From the NCBI RefSeq assembly GCF_020382885.2, contig NC_058513.1, positions 17,199,641-17,263,640 on the forward strand: 64,000 bases of DNA, in the 5' to 3' direction. A program made the translations under genes and the position numbers. Shown piece after piece: positions 26,501 to 39,173 of the stretch. The notes below the pieces were generated by a model that worked only from the letters and a program-made list of their open reading frames with translations, was not told where the DNA came from and searched no databases. Origin of the DNA: Scatophagus argus (taxonomy: Eukaryota > Chordata > Actinopteri > Scatophagidae). Position 1 is the stretch's first letter, and each line of letters starts with the position of its first letter.

Positions 26501-29500
26501 CCAGAGGCCCGTCATACTTTCACATCAGCCCAGTTTAGATACTGAGAAAACCCCCAACCAAGCCGTAAACCCCCCAGGCCAGTAGAGGCCCCATGCGGAC
26601 CTGCCTGGGCATGCACCTGCCAAGCCCTGCCGCTCGCTGCTGCTCTGCTGCTCATCTCGTTCCCTGCAGCAGATTCCCCCGGCATTCTGCCTCTGCTGCT
26701 CCCTCACTCGGTTGAGACACGTCGCTCGTGGCTTCCGAGAAGTGAGGCAAAGCAGGCGAGGATCAGCATGGCACACATGTGGTCTGCATGCATGAGTCTG
26801 CGTGTGTGTCTGTTTGCACGATATGCCTCATAGCCCCTCAGGGTTAAGACTCTCATTAGCACCTCGCCAAAAAGATATCCCTTTCATCTCATCTGTCCAT
26901 ACGGATCAAGCGAGGCACATCTTTTGCAAACAAAGACAAATATACTGGCAGACCCACAGCCTGTAGTCTAAACATGCTATGCCCACCACAAAGTCCCATG
27001 CGGTTAGCTAATTGATTCCATCAGAAATCCCAAATTCACCAGCTAAGCTGGTGGGCAGGCAGTTGAGCTGTGCTGAACAGAACCTGAAATGCAGCAGAGG
27101 CTGGCACGGTGGTTCAAATACAGGGACATCTCACTCGAGCAGGAGAGATTTTCCTTTCAGCTAAATGACTGATTTTGTTGGGCAGCATGTGGCAGTGTCG
27201 AGTTCAGATCCAAGCTGTGTGCGGGGCATCATCCACTCTGGTCCATCCCATGACTGAGAGATTAATGGGCAGTAACCAAGCTAGCAGACAGTGTAATTAA
27301 GGTCCTTAGTCACTCAGTCACCAGACGGAGTGAAGTCAGCAGCACTTGAACTCACTGATGTTGGTGGGAGTGGGACTGGCAGATGAGCTAATGTGGCTGC
27401 CTGCGCTTGGGTACACCCAAGACATGAACATGAACAGAGATTGATGAGCAGTATGAAATTACTAACTCTGCACTGGAACATCAAATTGGGCAAAACAGCA
27501 TTTAAGTTGGATATGAAAGAGACGAGACTTATTTTTCCTCGAGCAAAAGAGGTGTTTGGAATTTTGGATAGTTTATGAAACCGTGCTCTCCTTGAGGACC
27601 TGCGATCCAACAGGGTTTCATACTGAAACTTTAGAACTGTTTGTTGTGTATCAGTGTCAGTCAGGAGGCCCATGCCAAACAACACAAGTGGTCGACTGTG
27701 CGATCATCGTATATTCCATTAGATCAGCTGGAAAAGCCAAACAGCTCTCACGTCTCGGTGTGTAAGCGCCACTCACTAACCCTGTTACCTGCGAGCCTGC
27801 TGTAACAATGCTCACCTGAGATCAAAAACAGTGTGTGGGAGGGGAGAGGGGCGTTGGGCGGTGGGGGGCAGGGTTCAGCCATATGTAGAAAGCAAAAGCG
27901 CACATGAGCTGTGAACTTATCTACGGGGGGATTTTTTCCCTGTGACTTCAATGGCTTGACTTTTGTGTTGGGGTGGGGCACAGCACCGCACTCATCTGTC
28001 AGAGTCAGTAGCTGCTGTGATTGGGTTGCGCCCTGCGGGGGTCCTGAGGTCATCCTGAGTGGCGCTCTGATCTGATCAGCGTCAATTGTTCCCCGACGAT
28101 CCTCTCACAGCCTCCAGCGCCACGTTGTCCGCCCAGACTCGGCCAAGTGCTGGAGTGTCTGCTGGTCTCACTGGTGAAGCTCTCCTCCCAGCACAGCTTC
28201 ACATCCCTGTAGACACCCAAATAACACACACATCTGAAGAATGCAGACCTGCACAGAGACACGTATGCTTCTTCAGGTGATGTCTTCATGCCCACAAAAA
28301 AATTACCAAGAAATCTGAGTGAATGCATGACACTGTGGGTGAAAGAGTTTGAGCTTGTCATACAAAAAGCATGTTAAAACATGGGCATGGAAAACATGTT
28401 TTCTCCCTCTCTATTTCAGAGAAATAAAAAGCAATTAAAATTAATTACCCGAATGAAACTATAATGGTTTCTGGCATCACAAGCTGATCTTAGCTGTCTC
28501 GATGTGGTGATTAATCCCCGCTTAGGCACATCTGCACGTGCCTTCTGGTGAGGCAAATATGAGCTCTTTTCATCCATCAGCAGCAAGCTCAGCTGTATGC
28601 GCCGTCAGTCTTTTAAAAAAAGATCAGCTACAGAGGAAAACCGCAAACGAATGATGGAACTGCAGAGGCAGGTGGTTTTGCATATTTGAAATTGTGTTCG
28701 GGGGCTTTTCACAGAGTAAGTAGACAGGTTGTTGTGTGTTATCTGTTAGATCAGCAGGTCTGCGTATGCTAACAAGCGGGAACACTTTGAACAGTCAGTA
28801 CTAATAGTCTGTATCCCTGCCCTGAAGTGGGCCCATTAGCTTCACGACCTGATGGGAGAAAAAATAAATAAACAGAAGCCTTTGCGTAAACTATATTAAG
28901 CAGATAAATCAATAAAACACTCAGTTTCGATTCACTGCAGTGTCACAGAGCCACGCAGACAGTTTAAACTGAGATGAATGAACACTGAGGCCTCCCTGGC
29001 AGATCACCATCATCGTTACTGTGAGCCAGGGTTTATAGAGGGCACATACTTGTACTGTGGACTGCAAGCAGTATCATTTCCCACATCCAGATGGGTATCA
29101 TATGAGATTTTCCTGTAGTTCCAGTGCAGATGCAATAACAAGCCAATGTTTTTTGAGACCACACGCGTTTTTCTACCTAAACTTTTTTGTTCATTTCAAA
29201 ATGCCAAAATTCTCAAATGTTGTCTAAACTGCAGCACAAGACTTAATTCAGTTGGTTACTGAATTAAAATTATCCAGAATTGGCAGAATGTTGATAGAAA
29301 TCGGGGACCATCTGACCATCCAGTGTCAGCCTTCAGCACTTGACGGTTTTTGTGCAACAGACAATTAAGTTTTTAACTTGTGATGTGATGGCCCGTTAGG
29401 TGTCACTCTGATCACGTTGCACTTCTTTTTGTTCCTCATGCTTTGGTTGACTACTAAACACAGATGTGGATCTCTACTCTAATGCTGTCCTCCCTCCCTG

Positions 29501-32500
29501 TGCGTCACAGGTCCCTGGCCCTCGGGCAGCAGTACTCGTCTCTGGGCTCCCAACCCATCCTGTGTGGCTCCATCCCCGGCCTGGTGCCCAAGCAGCTGCG
29601 TTTCTGTCGCAACTACATAGAGATAATGCCCAGCGTTGCCGAAGGTGTCAAGCTGGGGATCCAGGAGTGCCAACACCAGTTCAGGGGCCGGCGATGGAAC
29701 TGTACCACCATTAAGGACAACCTGGCCATCTTTGGCCCTGTGCTGGATAAGGGTAAGTTATTTAAAAGGGCTTGTTAAGAAAAGAGTCTACCATACACTG
29801 TCTTATTGCTGTATTTTAAAATGATGAACGTATGCATCTGAGGCTCACGGTATAAAATAAATGATCGGTGCGAAACAACACCCGGCTGTAAAAAGTAGGT
29901 TATGTAGCTGAGGCTATTGCAAGCTGTTACAAAACATAGCACTTAACAGTTTCCACCCTAAGGCTCAGTGCTGCCTGTTCTCCAGGCTTTTGCTGACAAA
30001 CGACTAACTAGGGCAATTACAATAATATACACCTTTCCTGGCTGCTGTGAGAAATGAGAATAGGTACAAGCACTGACACATTAGTCACCTTCCATCCATC
30101 TTTACCTTCAATATCACATTTGTCTTCAGAGACAGTGACTTCTTTTTGGTTTTCCCAACCGTGTTTACACTGTCTTACATGAAAGAGGGTCAGTGCGGTA
30201 AATCTATCAACGAAACCTGACAAGTACAGCAGGTACACTGGAGACAACCATCACACGCACTTCACACGCAGAATACTAATTGTAACCACACTAACTGGAT
30301 CCTCCAAACAATCCCTTGAAACCTGACATTGGGAAACAACAGGCACAGGTGTCTTGCTCAAGGACTCGGGGTCCCTAATTATTAAGGTAGAAGTTTGTGT
30401 GTTGTGAGCGAGGCTGCTGATTGGAAATGAATTAGCCTGTATGTCAGAGGGGAAAGAATCTGGGCAGAAACGGGCAGCACGAGCAGTCCAAGCTCCTCAG
30501 TCAAATAAAAGGGAGAGGGGAGGCCAAATGAGATTACAGGCAATAGAAAAGGGCCGGGGGGCTCCGCTCAACCCCTACTGTGCATGAAGGCCAGTGCGCG
30601 CCTCACACAGTCCAGCTCCCACGGACGCCCCATTCACACGCCCTTTTGACTCTGTCATGAAAACATGCTGAAAGGGGATCTCTCCCAACCTAGCCTGGGT
30701 GTGCGCTCTGGGATAGGGAAGCAAAGGAAGGAAGGAGGGAAGGAAGGAAGGAGTGAGGGAAGGAAGAAGAGCGAATCATTTAGGGGGTGATGAATGGAAA
30801 AGTTAGGGAAGGGAGAGCTACCCAACCAGCAGCCACCTTGAGCTGGCCATGTTGGTGGATGCCTGGAGGAAGTGGGGGGTGTAGGTCCTGTGGTGGGTGG
30901 TGGTGTATGGGATTTCAGCTCAGGGTGTTGGCAGAGGGGTGGCTGGAGAGAGCGAGAGAGTGAGGGGGGGGTGGTGGTTTAGGGAGTTTAGGGAATGCCA
31001 GCTCCGGGCAGAGCGGGGCTGTGGGGGCGCGAGTCGCTGGGCCCTTTGTGTGGATAATACAGTGTGACACAAGGGAAACAAAGGCGGATTGATGGGCCCA
31101 GCAGGTAGCAGGAGCAGCGCTAGCCTTGGCTAACAGCCAGGGGATCCAGGGGCCCAGGGCTCACAGGCCCCTGTTGTGGAGGGCCCAGCTAGACTTGCCA
31201 GGGTGAGCAGAGATGCCGAACCTGAGGACCGCGTGTCATCCAATCACGCAAGGATTCACTGGGGATTTGGATCAAAACTGTATCCCTTTCGCTAGGAACG
31301 AACGGTGAAGAGTTCAGTTAGCACTTCATTGTTTAGATTTTATATGATAAATTTACCTTGTTATTTTTAAAATATTACTGGACATAGTTGTGATTTACTG
31401 TATTTCAGTAACTGAGGATCACATCAGATGACTTGTTCACTCTGTAAATTATTAATGTGCAGACATTCAGAAATGTCAAAAATGTAACCATTAGCACAAA
31501 TGCTGACTCTTGTGGCATCAGATAAAACATAAAAAGGTTATTTTTGTTTCATGGCTTTGCTTATTCAGGGTGGGAAAATCTGACGAACCTTCAGCCAAAC
31601 AGAAAACATTGTTGCTTGTTAGTCTGATTGGTTCCTGAAAGCCTCATTGGCAGTTGAACTGCTGAGGCATTTCTGGCTTTAGCAGCAGCTGTGGTCTGCA
31701 ACATGCGGGTTTTATTCTCTGGTCGTGTTCACACAAATCTCAAACCTGTGATCACGCACTTGTGCGTATCGCAAACTGTGGTCACTGCTGTACATCTGCG
31801 ATGTTCTCCGTCTCCTGCAGAGCTAGCAGACTGTAAAGGGTGAGCCACGGTAAGTGTGCTGTGATTGTGAAACAATGGTGTCTGGTTACATAATAAGCTG
31901 TTGCCTTCAAAGGAGGCGTAACTCCATCCCTCAGCGTAAAAAAAGAAACCGGCCGACACACTGCTAGGTTTCACCAGAAGGCCTTGGGCTCTGAGCAGAG
32001 ACGGGTAGGAGGGGAGGGGGTGACAACATTCCTGAAACACTATCCAGATGCAAAGCAGCACACCTCAGGGATGACAGGAGGTCACTGAGATCCCGCTGAG
32101 CAGTAGGCCCTCCTGACACGACCACAATGGACTGATGTCACTGCAGGGACTCTGCTTTTAGGCTCCTCCATGTGTCCTGTGCTTCCTCATTGCTGGTGAT
32201 GATCATACAGGAAACAATGTGAACCAATGTTTACATAAAGTTTTTCTATAGGCTTCTTGTTTTTCACAGTGGCAATTGCCGGCTCATAAATGTGCCTTCT
32301 CAGTGATGAAGTGTTGTGTTAAATGGTTATCGCCTAGAGGTATCCCTTTCATTACCTCTGTCTGGAAGTTGGCAGCTGTAAAGATTGTCTTGTCCATATT
32401 TGACACAGTCTCTACCTCTCTCTCTCTCTCTCTTCCTGTCTGTCTCCATCTGTCTCTCTCAGCAACCAGAGAGTCAGCGTTTGTCCACGCCATAGCCTCA

Positions 32501-35350
32501 GCAGGCGTGGCGTTCGCAGTGACACGCTCCTGCGCTGAGGGCACGTCCACCATGTGTGGCTGCGATTCCCACCACAAGGGACCTCCTGGGGAGGGCTGGA
32601 AGTGGGGTGGCTGCAGTGAGGACGCGGAGTTTGGGGTGCTGGTATCCAGGGAGTTCGCCGATGCCAGAGAGAATCGTCCAGACGCGCGCTCGGCGATGAA
32701 CCGACACAACAACGAGGCAGGACGCACGGTAAGAACAGTCAGACATAAATGAGGAAAATGTGCTGATGGGTTTCTGTTTTTCACAAGGAAATACACCACC
32801 TGATCAAAAGTATGTGCACACCTGAGCATTACAGCCATATGTGATTGGTAAACTTGGATCATGAGTAGTAGTCCAACACCTTAGATAAGGCCTGGCTCAC
32901 AGTCCGTGTTCCAGTTCATCCCAAAGTTGTCCAGTGGGGTTGAAGTCAGGGTTTCTTCACATCAAACTGGGGAAACCTGTTTGGTACGGACCTGATTGTC
33001 ACAACAGGCGCACTGTCAGGGGCGAAACACAAACCATGAAAACACAGAGTTGGATAGGGCAGTCCACATACTTTTGGCCAGACTGTGTACAAATTGCTCA
33101 CCCCGAGATTAAAGTGATCAGACAGCAGTGGTTTAATAGCATGAGTTGTGCCAAATAGACCAACTCTAACAGAGGCAGGTTGGTCCATGGTTGAGTACAG
33201 TTTGAACTGCAGGATGAAAGTGTCTCACAGCACTGCAATGCATCACAGTAATTAGACAACCTCAGCACACATTGTGTGCACGGCAGCACAAGAAGAAAAC
33301 TGACACCGAGCTGCAGTAAACAAGGGACAATGACCCGACTGTCTGGTTCTATCCGAGAAAGCTTTCTGTTCGGGATCCTAATCGTGTATGTGACGACTGG
33401 GGATTTGGTATTTGACTTGTCCGCACATTTCTGAGTTTCCACTCGAAAATCAGCCCTTGACTTTGAATGACTGGTTAATTACTGATCTAAGCAGCACCGT
33501 GCCCCCACCTCCCCCAACGCCTCGCCTTTCATGCCTTGCATCCCAATGAAAAATTCCCTGCCAGTCAAATAACCCGAGTGAGTTGAGGGGGAAAAGAAGG
33601 AAATCAGCACCAACTTAAAACATCACTGGCTGCTGTCACTGCTTGGAGAAAACAGGCTCCCCGGCTGCTTGCTGAGGGGCAAATGGAGGGACCACACGGT
33701 AACAAGACAGCCCTTTGATGAGAGCGCACAGGAGCAGCCGGGGAGACCGCAGGAGCTCAGTGAACAGCAGTACTGTCAGGAGCCTCCTCTCCTCTCCACC
33801 TGGCCCTCTCACGCTCTATCATTCAGCCCCGGGGCCTCTGGGACTCGATGTTGGCATGACAAGCTCCACAGTGATGTCACCAGTCCATCCACCTCCCTAC
33901 CTCTACCCCCACCCCCCAGAGGTGCCCCAGCCACCTGCCTTCCGCCCCAGCTGGGGGAATTTTGCAGCTAAATATAGCTGTTGAATTAAAGCAAAACTAA
34001 ATGAAAACACAAAGGTAAAATATGCCCCACGGCAACACACTCACAGTGTGAGCCAGTGACTTCAGAGAGAATTAGCACCAGCGCAGAGCCTCAGTACTTC
34101 GCAGCTGCATGACACTTAAATAAACTGCAGCCAGTGGCGTATTGTTTTTCTTGGCCTGCTCTGCAAGTCTGCAACTTCTGACCATAAAATTCCAACAGAT
34201 CTCGCTTGGTGGTGACTTGACTGCCCCCAAAAGCACTGAGTCATCAAATTAGGACATTTTAGCTAATGAGACTTAAAAGGAATACCCCACTCAAAATCTA
34301 CCTGTTCAGCATGAAAACCTCCGCACCCATAGACCTTGAAAGGTGGCCCTGAAAAGTTTGTAACTTCCCAGAGGATCGCAGGTGTTGTGAGCTTGAATTC
34401 AAAGCAGTTGAAGTGGATTCAGTGGCAACTGCAACTGAGATAGTGAACTCATCACCGGCGTGCAGCTCCAGAGCTCTGCCTCAGGAAGTGTGTTAGGGAT
34501 TTCTTGGCTATGCTGAGCGGATGGATCCACTGCGGAGAAGTTAACTCTGGGTTTAGGAAGTTTCCATAGATATTATCACACCTTTTGTTGTGGCTTGCCT
34601 TTGGAATCCATTGCAACCTTCAAAGCCTTCAGCGAGCGACTCCTTACACTCAAAATACACATTTTATAGTGGAGTAATGCTTTAGGGTATCTGGAAAACA
34701 GGTTTTGAAAGCTTAAACATATTGAGTGCTTGTCTGACTAAAAATATTTTTTTATATTGAGTCATATTTAATTGGATTCTCTCAGGATAGGAAATGTACA
34801 AACAGTATGAGAGAAAGTTAAGTTTTGGAATTGATGTTGTTTTGAACATTGTGTCCTCTGTGTTCCTCAGACCATCCTTGACCACATGCACCTGCGCTGT
34901 AAATGTCACGGCCTGTCAGGAAGCTGCGAGGTGAAGACGTGCTGGTGGGCGCAGCCGGACTTCCGCATACTGGGCGACTACCTGAAGGACAAGTACGACA
35001 GCGCGTCAGAGATGGTGGTGGAGAAGCACCGCGAGTCACGAGGCTGGGTGGAGACGCTGCGAGTCAAGTACAACTTCTTTAAGCACCCCACCGAGCGTGA
35101 TCTGGTCTACTACGAGGGCTCGCCCAACTTCTGCGAGCCCAACCCGGAGACCGGCTCCTTTGGGACGCGCGACCGAGTCTGCAACGTGTCGTCACATGGC
35201 ATCGAAGGCTGCGACCTGCTGTGCTGCGGCCGCGGCCACAACACCCGGACTGAGAAACGCAAAGAGAAGTGCCACTGCATCTTCCACTGGTGCTGCTACG
35301 TCAGCTGTCAGGAGTGTGTGCGCGTCTATGACGTTCACACATGCAAGTGA
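17513..35350 (+). CDS. wnt3: Secreted signalling protein Wnt-3
   Basis: Four coding exons, 17513-17592, 29511-29752, 32463-32728 and 34871-35350, join in phase at GT-AG sites into 1068 nt: 355 residues, the length of human WNT3. WNT3 is a cysteine-rich lipidated ligand that binds Frizzled and LRP5/6 and drives beta-catenin signalling in axis formation and limb and nerve development. Residues 1 to about 21 form a hydrophobic signal peptide, followed by [14 protein letters not shown]. Visible marks are the NCT glycosylation site at Asn90, the Wnt signature CHGLSGSCE with palmitoleoylated Ser212, a second NVS site in the C-terminal domain, and the terminal VYDVHTCK. The [19 protein letters not shown] stretch identifies Wnt3 rather than Wnt3a. 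Introns are 11.9, 2.7 and 2.1 kb. The gene is intact. Confidence 0.97.
17593..29510 (+). other. wnt3: wnt3 intron 1
   Basis: This 11.9-kb intron begins GTGAGT and ends GCGTCACAG. I see no exon of another gene in it. It holds a degenerate interspersed repeat at about 25070-25185. Less AT-rich stretches, for example 26.53-26.72 and 28.49-28.58 kb (the latter with a GATTAATCCC bicoid-type homeodomain word), are possible enhancers but unsupported beyond composition. Confidence 0.8.
25070..25185. repeat. Degenerate teleost interspersed repeat (acttaagta-type)
   Basis: Starts near GGTACTTAAGTCC and continues with TTATACTTTGAGTA, GTTACTTCACACTTTTATTC and AGTAGTAGTATTTTT. This word pattern is typical of a widespread teleost repeat and is related to the stretch at 535-660. 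Confidence 0.45.
30540..31260 (+). promoter_or_regulatory. wnt3: G-rich block in wnt3 intron 2 with two TCF/LEF-like words
   Basis: This purine- and G-rich block differs sharply from the AT-rich intron around it. It contains GGAA-repeats at about 30725-30765 and, in a less repetitive core, CTTTGTG at 31044-31050 and the opposite-strand AACAAAG at 31077-31083. These match the TCF/LEF core CTTTG(A/T) at least in part. A Wnt-responsive element in a Wnt gene is plausible but is inference. Confidence 0.25.
32794..33087. mobile_element. MITE with Tc1/mariner-like ends in wnt3 intron 3
   Basis: The ends are imperfect inverted repeats. The left end reads CACCACCTGATCAAAAGTAT and the right end, complemented, reads CACAGTCTGGCCAAAAGTAT; both continue with GTG. 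The element is flanked on each side by TA (32792-32793 and 33088-33089), the target duplication made by Tc1/mariner transposases. The interior, about 294 bp in all, has no transposase frame but includes GGCCTGGCTCACAGTCCG and GTGGGGTTGAAGTCAGGG, words I know from a non-autonomous fish element family. Internal deletion is likely. Confidence 0.75.
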
Positions 35351-35847
35351 GAGAGGCGTGTGCTTTCAGACAAACTGAGTGCTGGACTACAAGCGCTGCC
35401 CACCCGCCCTTCAACTCCCCGGATCCTGCACGACTTCCCTGCCTCCCCAGACTCTGCATCCCACACAGAAACATATTCATCAGCACACACACTCAGGCCC
35501 TAATGGGTAATGGCACATCAGTAATGGATGCTTCTGTACCTTGTTTTTGTAAAAACCCTGATCTAGAACCTGTCTTCCAAACCACTACACCCATTTCCAT
35601 AATCACTGACCAGAACGTGTCCTGTGTTGACCTGACTGATCCAGTCCGCTCTCATGGGAAGAAGCTAGACTTGTGCCACTTTCCCTGCAGCATCGGGCCC
35701 CTCCCCTCCCCCTTGTCTTTATTTATTTCCCCCTCCATGCCAACACGATGTTCGCGGCATGTACAGTAACACTTTTTACCTGTGAGATTAATGCAGTAAG
35801 GAAAAAAAAAACAAAAACAACAAACTTTCAGACTCTCTTTGCTTTTG

Positions 35848-35853
35848 AATAAA
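35848..35853 (+). terminator. wnt3: Polyadenylation signal AATAAA (proximal, wnt3)
   Basis: Canonical hexamer about 0.5 kb past the wnt3 stop codon, followed within 30 nt by a CA-containing cleavage context. Confidence 0.6.
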
Positions 35854-37089
35854 AAGCATCTTCTAACTAACACCTCACTTCTCCGGCCAGTCTGGTCGGT
35901 TTACCTTTTGTTTTGTTTTTTTAAACTAAATCAACCTCTTCGCCATCACTTAGTCGTAAGTGATACTGAACATGTCGGCAGCCCCAGGAAACCATCACTT
36001 TGTAACTACTGAACCGAACTGAAAACAGCAGGCAGGTGTTGGAAGTGCCGCAGCCCTGTCTTTTGTTAACTACTGAGCTGATGAAATCCTCAGTGTTGCT
36101 TCTCCCCGCTGACTGACTCTCCTGCAACAGTCAACCCAGGAGCCTGGAAGATATATGCTACAGCCTGATTTTATAGCCCTGCATTTCTGAAATATTACCA
36201 CTGGGCTGGGACTGGAGGTATGCAGCATGTGTGTGAACAAGCATGCCCATTCCACCAACTAACAACCTGACACATGTATACGTATGCACTATTCAGTTAC
36301 ACATAACTCCAGCTGGTAAACATTTGAGCGTTGTTAATACGACCAAATTCTTTCCCAATGCAAGCTAGCAGTTCTTATGAATGGCGACTTTGTTCCGGGC
36401 TCCATCGACCTGTAAATTGCTCATTATTTCCACAAGTGTGATGCAACGCAGTCACGCGTTATCCAATCTGAGGAGTGTTGTGTGGCGAAAACAACCGGAG
36501 GAAGATAGCGCTCAAATTATATGAGCAGAAGATAATTTATGGCTGTTTCATTTAGAAATTTTATGCATCAAAGTGGAGTCAAGCTTTAGCATGCTTGTTG
36601 TTAGTTCTGGTCGTATGAGCAAAGTGGTTTTTGGGAGATCTTTTTATGTAACACTTCATGCATTCATCAGGTTCATCTTGGAGACTTTTGACTGAAGCAA
36701 AACTGTAAAAATAAAACAAAAGGGGGGACATGTGACGACATGTGGAGACCAGAGTGCAGCGTAGGTTCCCTTCCTTCTCGCCATGTTTTCTCTCAGTCGG
36801 ACAGCTGAGGTTTTTAAGAAGCCGATGTTTAAATTTATTCCTGTCAGTACACCCCAAAATGGCCTCTTCTGTTTTGATTTTGGAGATACTGGAAAAATTG
36901 ACTCTAATCATGTTTTTCTCAGAGGGACGGCCCAGTTGACGCTAATTTCTAACAAAAGGAAATCATTTAAAGATCACCGAAGACAAATTGGTTCTTTTGG
37001 GCGGACAGAAAAGCTCGTGTATATTTTTGAATTTAGAGAACATTAAGCAGACGAAGGTTGGGAAAGTTCATCAGGAGCTCGATGATTTA

Positions 37090-37099
37090 TGTGTGTGCG

Positions 37100-37140
<41 letters not shown>
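37090..37140. repeat. (GT)n microsatellite
   Basis: About 50 nt of GT with GC interruptions, in the presumed wnt3 3' UTR or flank. Confidence 0.95.
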
Positions 37141-37141
<1 letters not shown>

Positions 37142-37184
37142 CTCATGATGGCTGCCAGTGACAAACAGACGTGAACGGAAAAAC

Positions 37185-37206
37185 GGATGGATGGATGGAT
37201 GGATGG
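37185..37206. repeat. (GGAT)n microsatellite
   Basis: Five GGAT/ATGG units, seen directly. Confidence 0.9.
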
Positions 37207-39134
37207 CAGGCTGGCTCCTCACAATGGTGGAACAAGCCGTGAGAGGTTTCCACACAACATGTTCTGACAGTCCCACCTGTTTCCTATTAATTATATTCAG
37301 CAACAACAGTACAAGTTACCCAGTAGTGTATAGGCTGTCCTCTCTTTGTGACATAGCTTAGCATTTGTGTCATCTTCTCGCAGCCCTCCTTACCTGGGCC
37401 CACCTTTGTGTTCAGTTCAGACCCTCCCACACCCCTCCCGACTTCTCCCGCTATATCCAAAGTTTTGTACAAATGTTTTAAAGTGAATAATTCCCTTTTT
37501 ATTTTATAATCGTAAATGTTATGTTTTTATAAATATTATTTATTATACAATGTATATATCTGTATGACTGAACTAAGATTATATATTTGAAGAACAAAAC
37601 TATCTCGTGTCTTTTGCTTTGTAACCACACTTTGCACACACACGCACACACACATTAATTAGAAAGCAATCTCTGCATAGTAAATAGTACGATTAGATAT
37701 CTCATCGATAGATACATTGATCCCTTCTTTAGCTGTGTCACATGTTGCAGTCATCAGAACATTCACTTTAAAATAAGGCATTTCAGGAACATTTTCTTTT
37801 TGTCAACAAATCCCACAGAACGACCAAACCCAACAATGATTTGTCTTCCTCCGTGTCCGATGTCGTCCAAAAACTATTAAAAATACATCATCGAGCCACA
37901 TGTTGCACCGGGTGACATGTTCCCTCATTACCGCGAACACACACACGCACACTAAAATTTATTTTGACGCAGGCCCACATGAGCCATCCTGCGGCCAGAA
38001 ATACTCACTTCAGCGCTAAACGTGTATCCGCCTCTGGAATTAGTCCCAAATAAATGCCCTACGTGATCCAGTCAGAGCGACGTTAGCTTAAAACCACAGT
38101 GTCAAGTAGTTTTAGATCATCACTGAGCCTTTTTTACAGTATAAGCTGGTAACGCTAACAGAAAACAGTCCCCTGTGATTGTGACAGGCGGCTACTGAGT
38201 TTTTACTGGAAGCTACTTGTCACTCAGTAGCTGCTCAGTGTGATGTATGGCTGATGCTGATGACTAAGAGTCATCACTAGTTTGTGCCACTCACAGCTCC
38301 GAGTTAATCAGGAATGACTCGGGTCAGTGTGTCACAGAAATTAATGAACTAATCATCAGCTAATGTTTCATTAACGTGGCAGCCGTCAGTCTGTTCTCTG
38401 CTAACTTATCATCAAGTCCAGGAGTCAGTCAGTAACAATCATCAGGTTGTTCCTCATTCAGTCCTCACTCGTTCCTTCAGTTATTACTCAGATTCTTATT
38501 AACTGTGTTGTAAAGTGTTACTAATGAACTTTTATAAGGAGACTGACTAACACGGTGGGTTTTTTTTCACTTTTTCAGAATTTATACAACAAAATCAGCC
38601 TTTGCCTAGAAATCAGCTGGCATAAAATGAAGAGAGAGGTTGAATATAATTGAAAAATGCGAACAGTAGGACATACTAAAACTTGCATGATGATTAATCA
38701 TCAAAAGAACACAATAAATGATGACCTGTGACATATGAAACATATTTCACTGAACCTCTTGAACTACAGCATCTTGAAATGTATGAACAAAGAAGGAAAT
38801 CCATTACGCTTCGCTACTGGAGACAGAAAACGATGCTTAAAGCTAAGAAACTCTGGTTCTTTCTTGCTCCACCACATTTTGTAGCCAGAATTCCCATGAC
38901 AGAGAAGTTACTGATACCTGAACCAAAAGTTTTTATCTGATAATTTTAAATTTGATTTACTTTCTCCGTAGCTCACACACACGCGGCAGCAGCTACTTGC
39001 TAAATGTCTGACTGTGTTTTCTGGTTGAGCTGTACACTGATTGCACAACGCAGATGCTGTGGAGGTTAACCGCAAACGTCTGAGTCGGATCATCTCATTA
39101 TGAGGTGCCACATTTCTTATTATGAGATTATTAT

Positions 39135-39173
39135 GAATTATGACACAATTATGAGATAATTGTGTCATAATTC
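39135..39173. repeat. Perfect palindrome, 18-bp arms, 3-bp spacer
   Basis: The left arm GAATTATGACACAATTAT (39135-39152) is exactly complementary to 39156-39173, with spacer GAG. Further ATTATGAG-type words flank it. It would form a long hairpin in single-stranded DNA or RNA. Similar cataattatgag repeats are common in fish genomes, so a decayed mobile element is the likely source. Confidence 0.9.

Larger units (their letters stand above)
35351..37610 (+). other. wnt3: wnt3 3' UTR (distal limit uncertain)
   Basis: No further coding exon follows the TGA at 35348-35350. A canonical AATAAA at 35848-35853 could give a UTR of about 0.5 kb. A second, very AU-rich stretch at about 37470-37600, with TATAAATATTATTTATT, looks like the end of a longer Wnt-type 3' UTR. 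Between them lie a GT tract and a GGAT repeat. Which end is used cannot be told from sequence alone. Confidence 0.5.

Noticed and set aside
32284..32862. 192-aa minus-strand frame opposite wnt3 exon 3
   Set aside because: It is the antisense shadow of a conserved wnt3 exon and its pyrimidine tract, with no similarity of its own.
17513..35350. Identity as wnt3a instead of wnt3
   Set aside because: The exon 3 stretch [15 protein letters not shown], the exon 4 start TILDHMHL and linkage to nsf fit Wnt3; Wnt3a differs at these points and is linked to other genes.
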